From: Leptospiraceae bacterium
GTDB lineage: Bacteria; Spirochaetota; Leptospiria; Turneriellales; Turneriellaceae
NCBI GenBank assembly: GCA_016788945.1
Contig: JAEUSA010000334.1
Location: 1-21,778 of the forward strand
Direction: 5' to 3'
DNA length: 21,778 nucleotides
Below are positions 1-9,212 of the stretch, piece after piece. The position numbers were made by a program, and so were the translations under genes. A model generated the notes under the pieces. That model searched no databases and was not told where the DNA came from. It worked only from the letters and a program-made list of their open reading frames with translations. Each line of letters begins with the position of its first letter. The first letter of the stretch is position 1.

Positions 1-1007
1 ACGCGCTGACCGGTGGCGTCGCGCGTCTCTTTACAAAGCATATCTGCCCTCAGCAGGGCATCCATGACCAACCTGATTCCACCCGGTGAATATTTGTGCA
101 CCAGGGTATTCCAGCGTTCAGCGCTTTTTTTCAGCGGATAACCCGTTAGCGGACGCGAAGAAATAATGCGGCCGATGTCTGCGAGTTGCATACCGTTCTT
201 CTGGTAGTAGTGATACCGCAGCGCCTCACTGAACAGCTTGATCAAAGCAGCTATGAGCTGCTCGGCTTCGTCGAGCGCGTGCAGCTGCAGAATTTGCAAA
301 CATTCGCCGATATTGCGCCGTGCGGTTTCATCGAGCAACCTGAAGTGCATATTACTTTCGCTCGATTCGATGAGTTCTTCGACATCTTCAATGCGGATGT
401 CTTTTTCATGCAGACGGTATGTCAGCAGGCGGTCAAAATTCGCCTGTACGATTTTTCTCATCGCCGCCGATTTGTCGACCAGCAGCTCAAGCGCCTCGCG
501 GTCGGCGCGGTAGCCGAGCGCCTGCGCGCGTTCGACAAGATTATTCGTCAGTTCTTCGGGAGTCGAGGCTGCCTCTTCATAGATGTGCGCCAGTTCTTCG
601 AGCGGCGCGAGCTTTTTTGATAATTTTTTTTCTTTGAACTGAAGCACCGAAACGGTAAATGCCGGCACTTGTGGAAAGTCATGCAGGTAATTATTCAGAA
701 CTTTCGGTTGCGACTCGATGCGCTTGAGCAGAGCCTCTGCGTGGCGGACTAGAATCAGCCTTCCGCTGGGAAACATCGGCATGGTCATCATTTCAGCATG
801 CCAGCTCGCGGCTTCGTTGTCGAGACCCGAGAGGTGCACCTCGTCGCAGGCGCCGAATTCTTTCTCGAGTTTTGTATGTAGTACCTGCAGCAATTCCGTG
901 AGTTCGTCGTTGTTTTCGCTGACGAAAAAAATAAACGGAATACTGCCGGTCAGCGAGCCGATCTTTCGGCAAAATGAAGAAAATTTGCTGTCGATGCGAG
1001 TGGTCAT
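1..1007 (-). CDS. holA: DNA polymerase III delta subunit, C-terminus cut by window edge
   Basis: I translated the minus strand from the ATG at 1007 down to base 1 and found 335 codons without a stop. The protein has the layout of the clamp-loader delta subunit. An N-terminal segment reads FIFFVSENNDELTELL, then EVHLSGLDNEAASWHAEM and MFPSGRLILVRHAEALLKRI, the usual pattern of an AAA+-like wrench subunit that lacks its own Walker A motif. The helical C-terminal collar ends near ALLRADMLCKETRDATG, matching the end region of HolA (about 340 residues in the family), so little is missing. HolA opens the beta clamp during loading onto primed DNA. The start overlaps the tsaD stop by one base (TAATG), which implies translational coupling. 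Identity rests on overall pattern; this family is poorly conserved, so I am fairly but not fully sure. Confidence 0.8.
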   Translation of the reverse strand, partial: MTTRIDSKFSSFCRKIGSLTGSIPFIFFVSENNDELTELLQVLHTKLEKEFGACDEVHLSGLDNEAASWHAEMMTMPMFPSGRLILVRHAEALLKRIESQPKVLNNYLHDFPQVPAFTVSVLQFKEKKLSKKLAPLEELAHIYEEAASTPEELTNNLVERAQALGYRADREALELLVDKSAAMRKIVQANFDRLLTYRLHEKDIRIEDVEELIESSESNMHFRLLDETARRNIGECLQILQLHALDEAEQLIAALIKLFSEALRYHYYQKNGMQLADIGRIISSRPLTGYPLKKSAERWNTLVHKYSPGGIRLVMDALLRADMLCKETRDATGQR

Positions 1008-2053
1008 TATGCCTTCAAAAAGCCGTTGTTTGCATCCACAGTGACGTAGGGCGACGCGATGCCATTCTCGAAGTAGAGTTGCGCCGCGGCAGCTACCATC
1101 GCAGCGTTATCAGTGCAATAGGCGAAGTCGGGTACGTGCAGGCTGATACCGGCCTTGCGGCTGACGGTTTCGAGCGCCTGCCTGAGCCTCTGATTGGCCA
1201 GCACACCGCCCGCGGCAATCAGCGGTAAACCCGCATGCATCTCGAGCGCATGCGCGACGTTGCGCGCAATGTGTTCGACGATGCGTTCCTGATAAAAAAA
1301 AGCCACGGCGTCTGCGTCGAGATCTTGGCGCTGGCCGGCAACATAACGCGCGAGTGCGGTTTTGATGCCGCTGAAGCTGAATTCCACTTTGTCGCGGCGA
1401 AGACTTTTCAGAATCATCGGGAACATGTTTTCCGCTTCGGGCATAGCTTCGTTGCCGCGGGAAATCCCCCGTCGTTCGCAGAACCGTGCGGCACATTTTT
1501 CGATCAGCGGGCCACCTGGGTAGCCGAGGCCTATCAGTTGAGCCGCCTTGTCGAGTGCCTCACCCGCAGCATCGTCGAGCGTATCGCCGATGACGGTAAT
1601 TTCACCCGGAGCGTGCAGGCGGTAAATTGCCGAGTTGCCGCCGGAGAGCAAAAGCCCCAGAGCCGGGTAGGGTAGTTCTGCGCCATTCAGGCGTATCGCC
1701 GCGAGATGCGCCTCAAGGTGGTGGACGCCGATCAGCGGCGCGCCAAAATACCGCGCGGCCGCCCGCGCCGTCTGGTAGCCGACGAGGAGAGCGCCGATGA
1801 GCCCGGGCCGTGTCGTTACAGCGACATAGTCAAGGTCGCCCGGTTTCAGCGCATGCTCCGCTTGAATTTGTTCGAGCAGGCTGGTGAATTTTTCGAGGTG
1901 AGCCCGGCTCGCATATTCGGGCACGATGCCGCCGTAAGGCCGGTGCAAGGCGATCTGGCTGAAGAGCGGGGCGGCAATAACGCGCCTGCCGTTTTCAACG
2001 AGCGCGACACCGGTTTCATCACAGCTGGATTCAAAAGCGAGCGCGAGGCCCAT
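1007..2053 (-). CDS. tsaD: tRNA N6-adenosine threonylcarbamoyltransferase TsaD
   Basis: This 348-residue protein has the full length of bacterial TsaD (Kae1/Qri7/YgjD family). It transfers threonylcarbamoyl from TC-AMP to A37 of ANN-decoding tRNAs, together with TsaB and TsaE, in the cytoplasm. Visible motifs are ESSCDETGVALV near residue 8, the GGIVPEYASRAHLE block at 41-54, the metal-binding HHLEAH (H112 and H116), LLLSGGNSAIYRL, and YCTDNAAMVA near the end, with D315 as the likely third metal ligand. The ATG at 2053 places ESSCDET at the usual distance from the N-terminus. It is followed directly by holA and is divergent from the sulfatase-fold gene at 2126. tsaB and tsaE are not in this window. 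Confidence 0.97.
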   Translation of the reverse strand: MGLALAFESSCDETGVALVENGRRVIAAPLFSQIALHRPYGGIVPEYASRAHLEKFTSLLEQIQAEHALKPGDLDYVAVTTRPGLIGALLVGYQTARAAARYFGAPLIGVHHLEAHLAAIRLNGAELPYPALGLLLSGGNSAIYRLHAPGEITVIGDTLDDAAGEALDKAAQLIGLGYPGGPLIEKCAARFCERRGISRGNEAMPEAENMFPMILKSLRRDKVEFSFSGIKTALARYVAGQRQDLDADAVAFFYQERIVEHIARNVAHALEMHAGLPLIAAGGVLANQRLRQALETVSRKAGISLHVPDFAYCTDNAAMVAAAAQLYFENGIASPYVTVDANNGFLKA

Positions 2054-2125
2054 AAGGCAGTGACGGGTTTCGAATCAGGATGAAAAAGGTTTTTCGCCGC
2101 GCAGCCGCTTCCCGAAGCAGCGAGT

Positions 2126-3958
2126 GTGTTCTGGCCGTTGTGGATCATTTCGAAGCTGGCGCTTGTATCCACGGCATTTTCCGAACGCACGGAAATTCTG
2201 AATATTCTGGCGTTCATCGTCGTCACGGGCGCGGGTGAAATTTTTCTGCGCAAGGTTGCTCTATATCTGGTAGCGCGCAGGTCTGAGCGCAGCATCGCTT
2301 ATTTCGCCACCTTGGGTAATCTATTCTACGCGTTTTGCCTGATCATCGATCAACGCGTTGTTTCTGCCTTTGGCCGCCCGCTCGATGCAACTTTGATGCG
2401 TGAGGGTGCGGCAGCAATGCCTGTTACCACAATGCTTTCGCTGTTCTCGTTGCGCGATTGGGCATTCATTTCCCTCGCGCTGCTCACGCCGCTGGCGCTG
2501 CGTTATCGGCACAGCATGTATGCGATTTATGATAAGATAGCACTGCCGCGGGTATGGCAAACCGCAGCCTTCGCGGGATTCATCTCGCTATCGGCATTTT
2601 TTTATTCAGGCGGAGCAGGCGGGCTTGTGCCTGCGGTCATACGCCTGCCGGTTCTGGCGCTGACACCCACGCCCGGACAACAGAATACCGGCAAACCTGC
2701 GGCGGCGACAGAATCCGTGGCGGCAAAGCTTCCCGTCCGCAGTACGGTTCTCAGCGAGACAAATGTTCTTTTCGTGATTCTCGAGAGCACGGGCTCGCGC
2801 TACATCTTTGACGATAAGCTGACCCTTCCGGGTGCCGGTATGCCGATGCCGTTTCTGATGAAACTGACCGGGCAATCGCTCTACCTCGCGAGGCACTATG
2901 CAAGTTCGAACAGTTCTCCGCGCGCGGTCTTTTCGCTCTTTACGGGGCTTTATCCCGAAGCTTCGCCTGAATTTTTTTCTCTCGATAAGGCGCTACGCAT
3001 CCGCACCGTCAATACCTACCTTTCTCCGGCGGAGCAATTTCTCGTTACGCCGACAGCCACCGAATGGTATTTTCCCGCCGCCTTATTGGTGAACAACGGC
3101 TTGACCGATATCATCGGTATCAGTAAACTGAAATTCACCGAGAAGCGCACGCACCCTGACGACGCACGCAACGAAATACAAACGGCCGACTTCTTTATCG
3201 CGCGGCTGTTGTCAGCCCGCGAGCCGTTTTTTTCCGTCTATATCAGCTTTGCTCCGCATTATCCTTACCATGATTACGGCGAAGACTGGCAGATTACTGC
3301 GGGTTCCGAACGCCTCGATCGTTATGTCAATAATCTGCGTTTGCTCGATGCACAGCTGGAGAAATTCATCGGGGCTCTGGAAAAACGCGGTATTCTGCAA
3401 AATACGGTCGTCGTCATCGTCGGCGACCACAGCGAAGCATTCAAACAGCATCCGGGTAATTACATCCACTCGTTATATAGTTACGAAGAAAATCTGGCCG
3501 TTCCGGCGTTGATATATGCACCGGGTCGCGTCACACCGCGCATCATCAATGATCTCACGACGCATGCAGATATCGCCCCGACGTTGCTCGATATCTTGCA
3601 CATCCCCTATACATCAGACGCCTTTCAGGGAAAATCTGCGCTCAGCGCCGCGAAACGGGATCATATCTTTGCCTATGGAAATGAAGGCACTATCACCGCA
3701 TACGGCGCCAACGATGTGAAATTGCAGTATGTGCCGGGTGAATTCTGCCGCACTTTCCATCTGGTTACCGACCCGCTCGAGCGGAAGGCACTCGGCTGCA
3801 AGGGACATGAGCGACTCAAAGCTGCTGCTCACCAATTTGCCACAACGCAGACGGACTATCTGCTCGCAAGGCAGCAAAATGCCCTCAAACAGATAGAAGA
3901 TAAAGAAATCGCGCGCGGCCACGCGGTACCGCGCCGCCGCCGGAGTCGCAGCTCATGA
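2126..3958 (+). CDS. Membrane-anchored sulfatase-fold (LtaS/MdoB/EptA-like) phospho-group transferase
   Basis: The protein has 610 residues. The first 160 or so hold about four hydrophobic segments (roughly 22-40, 60-82, 100-125, 145-162). A linker rich in P, A and T follows at 165-210, then an alkaline-phosphatase-superfamily/sulfatase domain from about 212. Domain marks are NVLFVILESTGSR (E220 as a likely metal ligand), SNSSPRAVFSLFTGLYP (261-277, where the catalytic Ser/Thr should lie), ISFAPHYPYHDYG, and VVVIVGDHSE (D434, H435), followed by H448. Relatives move phosphoethanolamine or phosphoglycerol onto lipid A, glycans or teichoic acid on the outer face of the membrane; the substrate here cannot be read from sequence. 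I use the GTG at 2126. No ATG or other strong start lies in frame upstream before a stop at 2081, and TTG at 2138 is possible. The tail is very basic (RRRRSRSS). It is convergent with ppx with no gap. Confidence 0.85.
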   Translation: MFWPLWIISKLALVSTAFSERTEILNILAFIVVTGAGEIFLRKVALYLVARRSERSIAYFATLGNLFYAFCLIIDQRVVSAFGRPLDATLMREGAAAMPVTTMLSLFSLRDWAFISLALLTPLALRYRHSMYAIYDKIALPRVWQTAAFAGFISLSAFFYSGGAGGLVPAVIRLPVLALTPTPGQQNTGKPAAATESVAAKLPVRSTVLSETNVLFVILESTGSRYIFDDKLTLPGAGMPMPFLMKLTGQSLYLARHYASSNSSPRAVFSLFTGLYPEASPEFFSLDKALRIRTVNTYLSPAEQFLVTPTATEWYFPAALLVNNGLTDIIGISKLKFTEKRTHPDDARNEIQTADFFIARLLSAREPFFSVYISFAPHYPYHDYGEDWQITAGSERLDRYVNNLRLLDAQLEKFIGALEKRGILQNTVVVIVGDHSEAFKQHPGNYIHSLYSYEENLAVPALIYAPGRVTPRIINDLTTHADIAPTLLDILHIPYTSDAFQGKSALSAAKRDHIFAYGNEGTITAYGANDVKLQYVPGEFCRTFHLVTDPLERKALGCKGHERLKAAAHQFATTQTDYLLARQQNALKQIEDKEIARGHAVPRRRRSRSS

Positions 3959-5473
3959 TTACTCCAGAGTGAGAATCGTGTTGAATACTTTCTCGAAATT
4001 TTCTTTTTTGCGGTTAAATGCCCATTTTTCCAGCAGGCTGTCAGAAGCTGCTTCAAAGCCCAACTGCCAGGTTTTGCCGTCGATTTTTTTACCCCTCAGA
4101 CCCACGATCGAACTCGAATAACTGCGGTCGAGGCTATCGGCGATGCGCAGCAGCACCGACAACTTGAGAATGATCTCCTGTTTGCGTGGTGCCAGTCGCT
4201 GGAATTCTAAATGCGACGCCTTGGGGTTTGACTTGCGGTGATAGCGGGCCGTGTGCGCGATGATGTCGCGTTCGTCGCTCGTGTACCCCGGCAGGTTGAT
4301 ATTGCTGAGCAGATAGAGCGTATGCTTATGGTGCTGCGAATAGTCGATGAATTTACCGATATCGTGCAGCATCGCAGCAGCTTTCAAAAGGTCGCGCGTC
4401 TCTGCCGGCAGGCCATGCACCTCGGCAAAAATATCAAACAACTGAACCGAAAGCGCGCCCACATGCTGCGAGTGCTCGCGATCCATTTTGTATTTGTCGA
4501 CGATGGTTGTAAGGCCCGCCTCGCGAAACTGCGCCTGACTGCGCAGATAAATATTTTTATTAACCTTGTTGTAAACATAATCGGCGAGTGCGCCGTCCCT
4601 GAGCCCATTCGGCGAAACCATGAAACGCGTGATTTTAGTGTGCTTGAGCAGCGACAACAGCAGGGCCGCACCCGGCAGAATAATATCGCGGCGCCCCTCG
4701 TCGATGCTCTTGATGCGCGCAATCTCCTTGCGGCTCATCTGCGATAACTCTTCGACGAGGTCGGCAAAATCGCGCGTTTCGACCATCGGCAAATGGATTT
4801 GTTCGCGCAGCGAAACACCCATCTCGCGCAGTACTTCGAGCAAAGTGCGCGCGGTACCACCGGTGCAAAGTGCGGCAACCGGCGCATGGCGCGCGATGTC
4901 GGCCAGATAGGGGTCGATCGAACGCGCGACATATTTATCGATCAGTTTGACGAGATCCTTCGCTTCGCTGGCAAACATCTCGCGCAGGCGTACGGTACCG
5001 AGCCGCAAACTCTCGACAAAATGAATATCGGCGTCGTTGCAGACGAGTACTTCGGTCGAACCGCCACCGATATCGTTGATCAGATAGTTATTCTGGCCAA
5101 GCGAAGTGTGCGCGCGCACTCCGTTGTAAACGAACCGGGCTTCTTCGAGGCCCGAGATGATATTGACGCTGATCTGGGCTTCGCGGCGCGCGCGTTCGAT
5201 GAAGTCAGAGCTCTCACATTCGCGCAGCGCTGCAGTGGCGATCGCAATCGTCTGCCGGCATTTGAACTCCTGTGTGATGCGCCTGATCTGTTTAAGCGCT
5301 TCGATTGCGATTTCGGTATTCTCAGGGCGCAGTTTGCGCGTCAGAAATACATCCGCGCCGAGGCGCGCCTGAAACTTTTCGCTGAAGATAAGGTGTGATA
5401 AACCCTCGTTGTTGACTTCGAAGATTTCGAGCTTGATGTTATTCGAGCCAACGTCGACGATCGCTACGTTCAA
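3959..5473 (-). CDS. ppx: Ppx/GppA family exopolyphosphatase with C-terminal HD domain
   Basis: This 504-residue protein has the usual length of long Ppx/GppA enzymes, which cleave terminal phosphate from polyphosphate or convert pppGpp to ppGpp. The actin-like ATPase fold shows AIVDVGSNNIKLEIFE at 4-19, SGLEEARFVYNGV (catalytic Glu 110/111), NDIGGGSTEVLV at 133-144 and CTGGTARTL at 203-211. The HD domain shows AAMLHDIGKFIDYSQHHKH at 366-384 (H370, D371) and later IIAHTARYHRK. I accept the TTG start at 5473: a GGGG ribosome-binding stretch lies 6-9 bases upstream, and the nearby ATG at 5478 is out of frame and stops after two codons. It lies 39 bases after the metalloenzyme gene in the ftsH operon. 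Which of the two activities dominates cannot be told. Confidence 0.92.
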   Translation of the reverse strand: MNVAIVDVGSNNIKLEIFEVNNEGLSHLIFSEKFQARLGADVFLTRKLRPENTEIAIEALKQIRRITQEFKCRQTIAIATAALRECESSDFIERARREAQISVNIISGLEEARFVYNGVRAHTSLGQNNYLINDIGGGSTEVLVCNDADIHFVESLRLGTVRLREMFASEAKDLVKLIDKYVARSIDPYLADIARHAPVAALCTGGTARTLLEVLREMGVSLREQIHLPMVETRDFADLVEELSQMSRKEIARIKSIDEGRRDIILPGAALLLSLLKHTKITRFMVSPNGLRDGALADYVYNKVNKNIYLRSQAQFREAGLTTIVDKYKMDREHSQHVGALSVQLFDIFAEVHGLPAETRDLLKAAAMLHDIGKFIDYSQHHKHTLYLLSNINLPGYTSDERDIIAHTARYHRKSNPKASHLEFQRLAPRKQEIILKLSVLLRIADSLDRSYSSSIVGLRGKKIDGKTWQLGFEAASDSLLEKWAFNRKKENFEKVFNTILTLE

Positions 5474-5512
5474 AGCATTACCCCATGATGCGGTAACGCG
5501 GCCCTGTTGTTT

Positions 5513-6538
5513 TCAATCGGCTTCGGCGATTGCGGCGCTGGTCGTGACACTTGCGCTTGGTTTAAAATCCTCTGCAAACGGCAAATCAAAAATATCGAGC
5601 ATCACGCGCGGTATGTCGAGCAGCGATTTGACACCATCGAGAAATGGCACGGCATGGTGACCGTACACAAAGGTGCCGACCGGGTTTGCGGTATGCGTCT
5701 TCACCGACAGGTCTTCCATATTGCCGTGGTCTGAGCTGATGATCACGGTTTCTTTTGCGGGGTTTAACTCGTCCCAGACACCCGAAAGAAAATCGTCGAC
5801 GTGGCGCAGAATGCGCTTTGCCGCACCCCATGACTGTTCATGCCCGACCTTGTCGGTGAAAAAATATTCGTACACAATTAGATCATAGTTGCGCGCGATG
5901 CGCACGAGTTTACGCCCGTTTTCATAAGGCTTCGCGATCGGTACATCGAGGCCGTGCTTGCGCAAAAACCAGTTCGAGAGATCCATATAAAGGCTTTTGC
6001 CCGCGAGGTAGTCTTCGGTGGTAAAGTAGGGTTTGCCAGAATGCCGCTGCATCAACGATGAGGCGGATATCATACGTTCTGCACGCGGATGTTCCATGCG
6101 CTTGAGATAGAGGGAAGAATACGAATTGATGAGCGTCGCATTGAGTCCCGCGTCATTCATCACTTTGAGCAGGTTTTTTTCTTTGAAATACGGTCGCAGC
6201 GTAAACGTCGGAAAGCCGTTCACATGCCTGCCGAGAATCTGTGGACCATTGTAACCGGTAAACAGAGCCGTTTGCCCCGTCGCCGATTGCGGTAAACCGG
6301 GAATACCCATGTGCGCGTCGGTCGAAATGACCTCGCCCGCCATGGAAAAAGTTTTCCCGGCATGTGCCCCGAAGAAGCGGTTTTTGAAGCGCGCAAACGG
6401 GTTTTTTTCCGCGTTTGCCTCGCCGATGCCTACGCCGTCGAGAAAGATGTAGATGATGGGCCCAAGTGAGGGCTTGCCATTGTTTTGCCGGTCCGCGGCG
6501 AGGATGTCGTCCTTGGCAACCGCGGACCTTGGTAACAT
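5513..6538 (-). CDS. Alkaline-phosphatase-superfamily metalloenzyme (PGM/phosphopentomutase type, PF01676-like)
   Basis: The protein has 341 residues from the ATG at 6538, four bases after the ftsH stop. The two-metal site of this superfamily is complete: D34 in IYIFLDGVGIGEA, a candidate nucleophile T90 in SATGQTALFTG, D229 and H233 in FTDKVGHEQ, D270/H271 in IISSDHGNMED, and H282 in THTANPVGTF. It lacks the long insert of cofactor-independent phosphoglycerate mutase (about 510 residues) and is shorter than phosphopentomutase, so it probably hydrolyses or transfers phosphate on another substrate. There is no signal peptide, which suggests a cytoplasmic enzyme. The frame stays open upstream to 6616, but that extension lies inside ftsH and is a basic, low-complexity sequence, so I reject it. 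The substrate is unknown. Confidence 0.85.
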   Translation of the reverse strand: MLPRSAVAKDDILAADRQNNGKPSLGPIIYIFLDGVGIGEANAEKNPFARFKNRFFGAHAGKTFSMAGEVISTDAHMGIPGLPQSATGQTALFTGYNGPQILGRHVNGFPTFTLRPYFKEKNLLKVMNDAGLNATLINSYSSLYLKRMEHPRAERMISASSLMQRHSGKPYFTTEDYLAGKSLYMDLSNWFLRKHGLDVPIAKPYENGRKLVRIARNYDLIVYEYFFTDKVGHEQSWGAAKRILRHVDDFLSGVWDELNPAKETVIISSDHGNMEDLSVKTHTANPVGTFVYGHHAVPFLDGVKSLLDIPRVMLDIFDLPFAEDFKPSASVTTSAAIAEAD

Positions 6539-6542
6539 CGTG

Positions 6543-8516
6543 TTACGCTGGCTGCGCACCCGAGAGCAGGTCTTGCCCGAATGCCGGGGTCGGCGACACG
6601 GGCTTTTTATCCCCACTCTTTTCTTGCGGTGGTGGTGGCGGTGAGAGTGGTTTCAGTTTGCGGCCATTCATGATGTCGCGCAGCTCGTCTCCGGTAATCG
6701 TTTCGCGCTCGAGTAGGGCCTGTGCTACCTGGTCAAGACGCTTCTTGTGTTTCTTGAGCAGCGAGCGGCCGCGCTCAAACGCCGAATCGATAATGCGCTT
6801 CACTTCGGCGTCGATGATGCTCGCGTATTCTTCTGAGTGGTCTCCCTTGCGCGCATAGTCGCGGCCAAGGAATACAGAACTCGAATCGGCACCACTCAGG
6901 TGAATAGGCCCGACTTTGTCAGACATACCCCATTCGGTCACCATACGGCGCGCGATGTTCGTTGCGCGTTCGATATCATTCGAGGCACCGGTCGTAACAT
7001 CGCCGAATTCAATATCTTCAGCAAGGCGCCCGCCCATCAGCACGACCAACTGGTCGAGCCAGTAATTGCGCGAGCGCATGTGTTTTTCCTGTTCGGGCAG
7101 GTGTTGCGTAATGCCGAGTGCGCGGCCGCGCGGGATGATCGTCACTTTGTGGATTTCTTCTGCGTACTCGAGCAGTTCGGCAAGTATCGCATGGCCTGCC
7201 TCATGGTACGCGATGATTTTTTTCTCTTCAGGTATGATGAGAAATGATTTTCGCTCAGGGCCCATCAGCACCTTGTCACGCGCGTTGTCGAGATCGTCTT
7301 CGGTGACCTTTTTGCGGTCATTGCGTGCTGCCAACAGTGCAGCCTCGTTAATCAAATTGGCGAGGTCGGCACCGGTAAACCCGGGGGTGCCACGCGCAAT
7401 CTTATCCATTGTCGCAGCTTCGTCCATCGGCACTTTGCGGCTGTGGATTTTCAAGATTGCCTCACGGCCCCGGACATCGGGAACGTCGACCACTACCTGA
7501 CGGTCAAAACGACCCGGGCGCAGCAGCGCGGGATCAAGTACGTCGGCGCGGTTGGTTGCCGCAATAATAATGACACCTTCATTTTCTTCGAAACCATCCA
7601 TTTCAACGAGCAGCTGGTTGAGCGTCTGCTCGCGCTCGTCATGGCCGCCACCTAAGCCGGCGCCGCGCAGGCGGCCGACCGCGTCGATTTCGTCGATGAA
7701 AACAATGCACGGCGTTTGGCGTTTTGCCTGACCGAATAAATCGCGCACACGGCTTGCACCGACACCGACAAACATCTCGACAAAGTCGGATCCCGAAATT
7801 GAGAAGAACGGCACACCCGCTTCACCGGCAACGGCCTTCGCGAGCAGAGTTTTACCAGTGCCCGGAGGACCCACCAGCAGAACACCGCGGGGAATTTTAG
7901 CACCGATAGCTTGGAACTTTTGCGGGGCCTTTAAGAAATCCACCACTTCTTTGAGTTCTTCTTTCGCCTCTTCAACACCGGCGACATCGGCAAACGTCAC
8001 ACGGTTTTTCATGTCGGGCCCCATCTTAGGACGCGACTTGCCAAAGGTCAGTGCGCGGTTACCCGTCGACTGTACTTGGCGTGCCATCATGAACCAGAAG
8101 AAACCGACGATGGCGATCCACGGTAGCAGAGGCATGATGGTGCGCCAGAAGAAACTTTCTTCAACCGCAGCACCTTTGTAGAACTTCACTTCTTTGCTTT
8201 TCAGCAGTTCGAGCAATTGCCCGTCGTGGTAGGGGATAACTGTTTTGAACGGAATCTGTTCGTTCTTGTCGTTGCTGAATTTGCCGGAAATTTGATGCCC
8301 CTGAATAATCAGTGGATCTTTTTCAGTCGTCATCAGCGATTTTTTTTCGAGCAGTTCGAGAAAACGCGAATAGTGTATTTCTTGCGATTTCGGTTGTTCT
8401 TGCATGACCTCATAGGTCAGCGCGGCCATGATGACAATCAACAGGACAAGGGCAATGTTCTTCATGGTCTTATTCGGGTTGCCTTGTCCCAACGGGCCGG
8501 GTTTTTGCGGTGTCAT
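6543..8516 (-). CDS. ftsH: ATP-dependent zinc metalloprotease FtsH
   Basis: This 657-residue protein is full length for FtsH, the hexameric inner-membrane AAA+ protease that degrades unassembled membrane proteins and short-lived regulators. Two membrane segments lie at about 20-37 and 126-144, flanking a periplasmic domain. Then come Walker A GPPGTGKT (216-223), Walker B IVFIDEID (271-278), the second region of homology with [19 protein letters not shown], and zinc ligands HEAGH (H438, H442) with D514 in [12 protein letters not shown]. The C-terminus carries a proline run (LSPPPPPQ) and ends in a flexible tail. GGAGATAG lies about eight bases before the ATG at 8516. It heads a likely operon with the metalloenzyme and ppx, and is divergent from the zinc-ribbon/lapA pair. 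Confidence 0.98.
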   Translation of the reverse strand: MTPQKPGPLGQGNPNKTMKNIALVLLIVIMAALTYEVMQEQPKSQEIHYSRFLELLEKKSLMTTEKDPLIIQGHQISGKFSNDKNEQIPFKTVIPYHDGQLLELLKSKEVKFYKGAAVEESFFWRTIMPLLPWIAIVGFFWFMMARQVQSTGNRALTFGKSRPKMGPDMKNRVTFADVAGVEEAKEELKEVVDFLKAPQKFQAIGAKIPRGVLLVGPPGTGKTLLAKAVAGEAGVPFFSISGSDFVEMFVGVGASRVRDLFGQAKRQTPCIVFIDEIDAVGRLRGAGLGGGHDEREQTLNQLLVEMDGFEENEGVIIIAATNRADVLDPALLRPGRFDRQVVVDVPDVRGREAILKIHSRKVPMDEAATMDKIARGTPGFTGADLANLINEAALLAARNDRKKVTEDDLDNARDKVLMGPERKSFLIIPEEKKIIAYHEAGHAILAELLEYAEEIHKVTIIPRGRALGITQHLPEQEKHMRSRNYWLDQLVVLMGGRLAEDIEFGDVTTGASNDIERATNIARRMVTEWGMSDKVGPIHLSGADSSSVFLGRDYARKGDHSEEYASIIDAEVKRIIDSAFERGRSLLKKHKKRLDQVAQALLERETITGDELRDIMNGRKLKPLSPPPPPQEKSGDKKPVSPTPAFGQDLLSGAQPA

Positions 8517-8684
8517 TCGATGCTATCTCCATAAAATACGGTCAAAAGTGCTCTACTCAGGCGGTAAAACCGATACACAGTCAATTGCATTGCAGTTTTG
8601 CACGCGGTATAGACAGCATAACAAAAAAGGGTGATATTGCCAAAAATACTTGACCCGCCTTGCACCTTTTTGGCGACGCACGGC

Positions 8685-8951
8685 ATGCCCGCAATGAAAG
8701 ATGAGCTGAACGACGAGCTCAAAGTCAAGATGTATTGCATGTCTGACGACGACGAAGAAGAAGAAAATGAGCGCGAAGACGGGCTCGACGACGATGAAGA
8801 AGGTGTAGGCGGTGAACGCGAAATTGCGATCAGCTACGCCTGTGAAGACTGCGATTATCGTTGGGAAGTCTACCTCGAAGAAGAAGACGACGAACTCGAC
8901 GACACCCAGTACTGCCCGATGTGCGGCAGCGCCAACACGAGCCAGATATAA
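8685..8951 (+). CDS. Acidic zinc-ribbon protein, function unknown
   Basis: The protein has 88 residues from the ATG at 8685; ATG 8694 is equally possible, and the frame opens with GTG at 8631. The first half is a run of Asp and Glu (MSDDDEEEENEREDG and on). The C-terminus is a four-cysteine zinc ribbon: YACEDCDYRWEVYL (C53, C56), then YCPMCGSANTSQI (C77, C80). Similar ribbons occur in rubredoxin-like and FmdB-like small regulatory proteins, but I recognise no named family. There is no membrane segment. I chose 8685 because residues encoded by 8631-8684 look unlike the rest, and the AAGG before the GTG touches it with no spacer. No start has a good ribosome-binding site. It is followed eight bases later by lapA and divergent from ftsH. 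Confidence 0.75.
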   Translation: MPAMKDELNDELKVKMYCMSDDDEEEENEREDGLDDDEEGVGGEREIAISYACEDCDYRWEVYLEEEDDELDDTQYCPMCGSANTSQI

Positions 8952-8959
8952 CCGGGCGC

Positions 8960-9202
8960 ATGCCATTGCGCCTCAACGTACTCGCCATCACGACAATTTT
9001 GCTGGTGCTGCTGCTGCTGGTCAATAGCCAGCGCGTGCAGTTCCAGTTTTTTTTCATTACCATGCACACCTCGCTCGGTGTGGTTATGGCGTTCTGCATC
9101 GCGCTCGGTGTGGGGTTGACCTTTCTGTTTCTGAGTCTTGGTCGCAGCTATAAGAAATTGCTGCACAGGGTGAAGCGAACTCCATCCCGACCATCACCCT
9201 GA
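8960..9202 (+). CDS. LapA/DUF1049-domain small inner-membrane protein
   Basis: The protein has 80 residues with two hydrophobic helices, about 7-22 and 36-58, joined by a short loop with NSQRVQFQFFF. It ends in a basic cytoplasmic tail (LGRSYKKLLHRVKR). This is the layout of the lipopolysaccharide assembly protein A domain: an Asn-rich turn after helix 1, a hydrophobic beta-like stretch, and G-rich helix 2 (IALGVGLTFLF). In E. coli, LapA is encoded with LapB, which guides FtsH to LpxC. Here the gene sits next to divergent ftsH, and no LapB-like TPR protein is in the window. The frame is open upstream to 8861, but that part overlaps the zinc-ribbon gene in an Arg-rich frame, so I place the start at the ATG at 8960. 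Confidence 0.8.
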   Translation: MPLRLNVLAITTILLVLLLLVNSQRVQFQFFFITMHTSLGVVMAFCIALGVGLTFLFLSLGRSYKKLLHRVKRTPSRPSP

Positions 9203-9212
9203 AGTTTTTATG

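Noticed and set aside
186..637. Open plus-strand frames over the left end
   Set aside because: They lie antisense to holA, overlap one another and show no family pattern or ribosome-binding site.
2080..2238. ATG 2080 frame beginning MKKVFRR
   Set aside because: It is out of frame with the sulfatase-like gene, shows no membrane or family pattern and stops soon.
6539..6616. Longer start of the metalloenzyme inside ftsH
   Set aside because: It gives a basic low-complexity leader and a 74-base overlap with ftsH; ATG 6538 directly after the ftsH stop fits better.
8631..8684. GTG start extending the zinc-ribbon protein by 18 residues
   Set aside because: AAGG touches the GTG without spacer, and the extra residues are unlike the acidic protein; kept only as an alternative.
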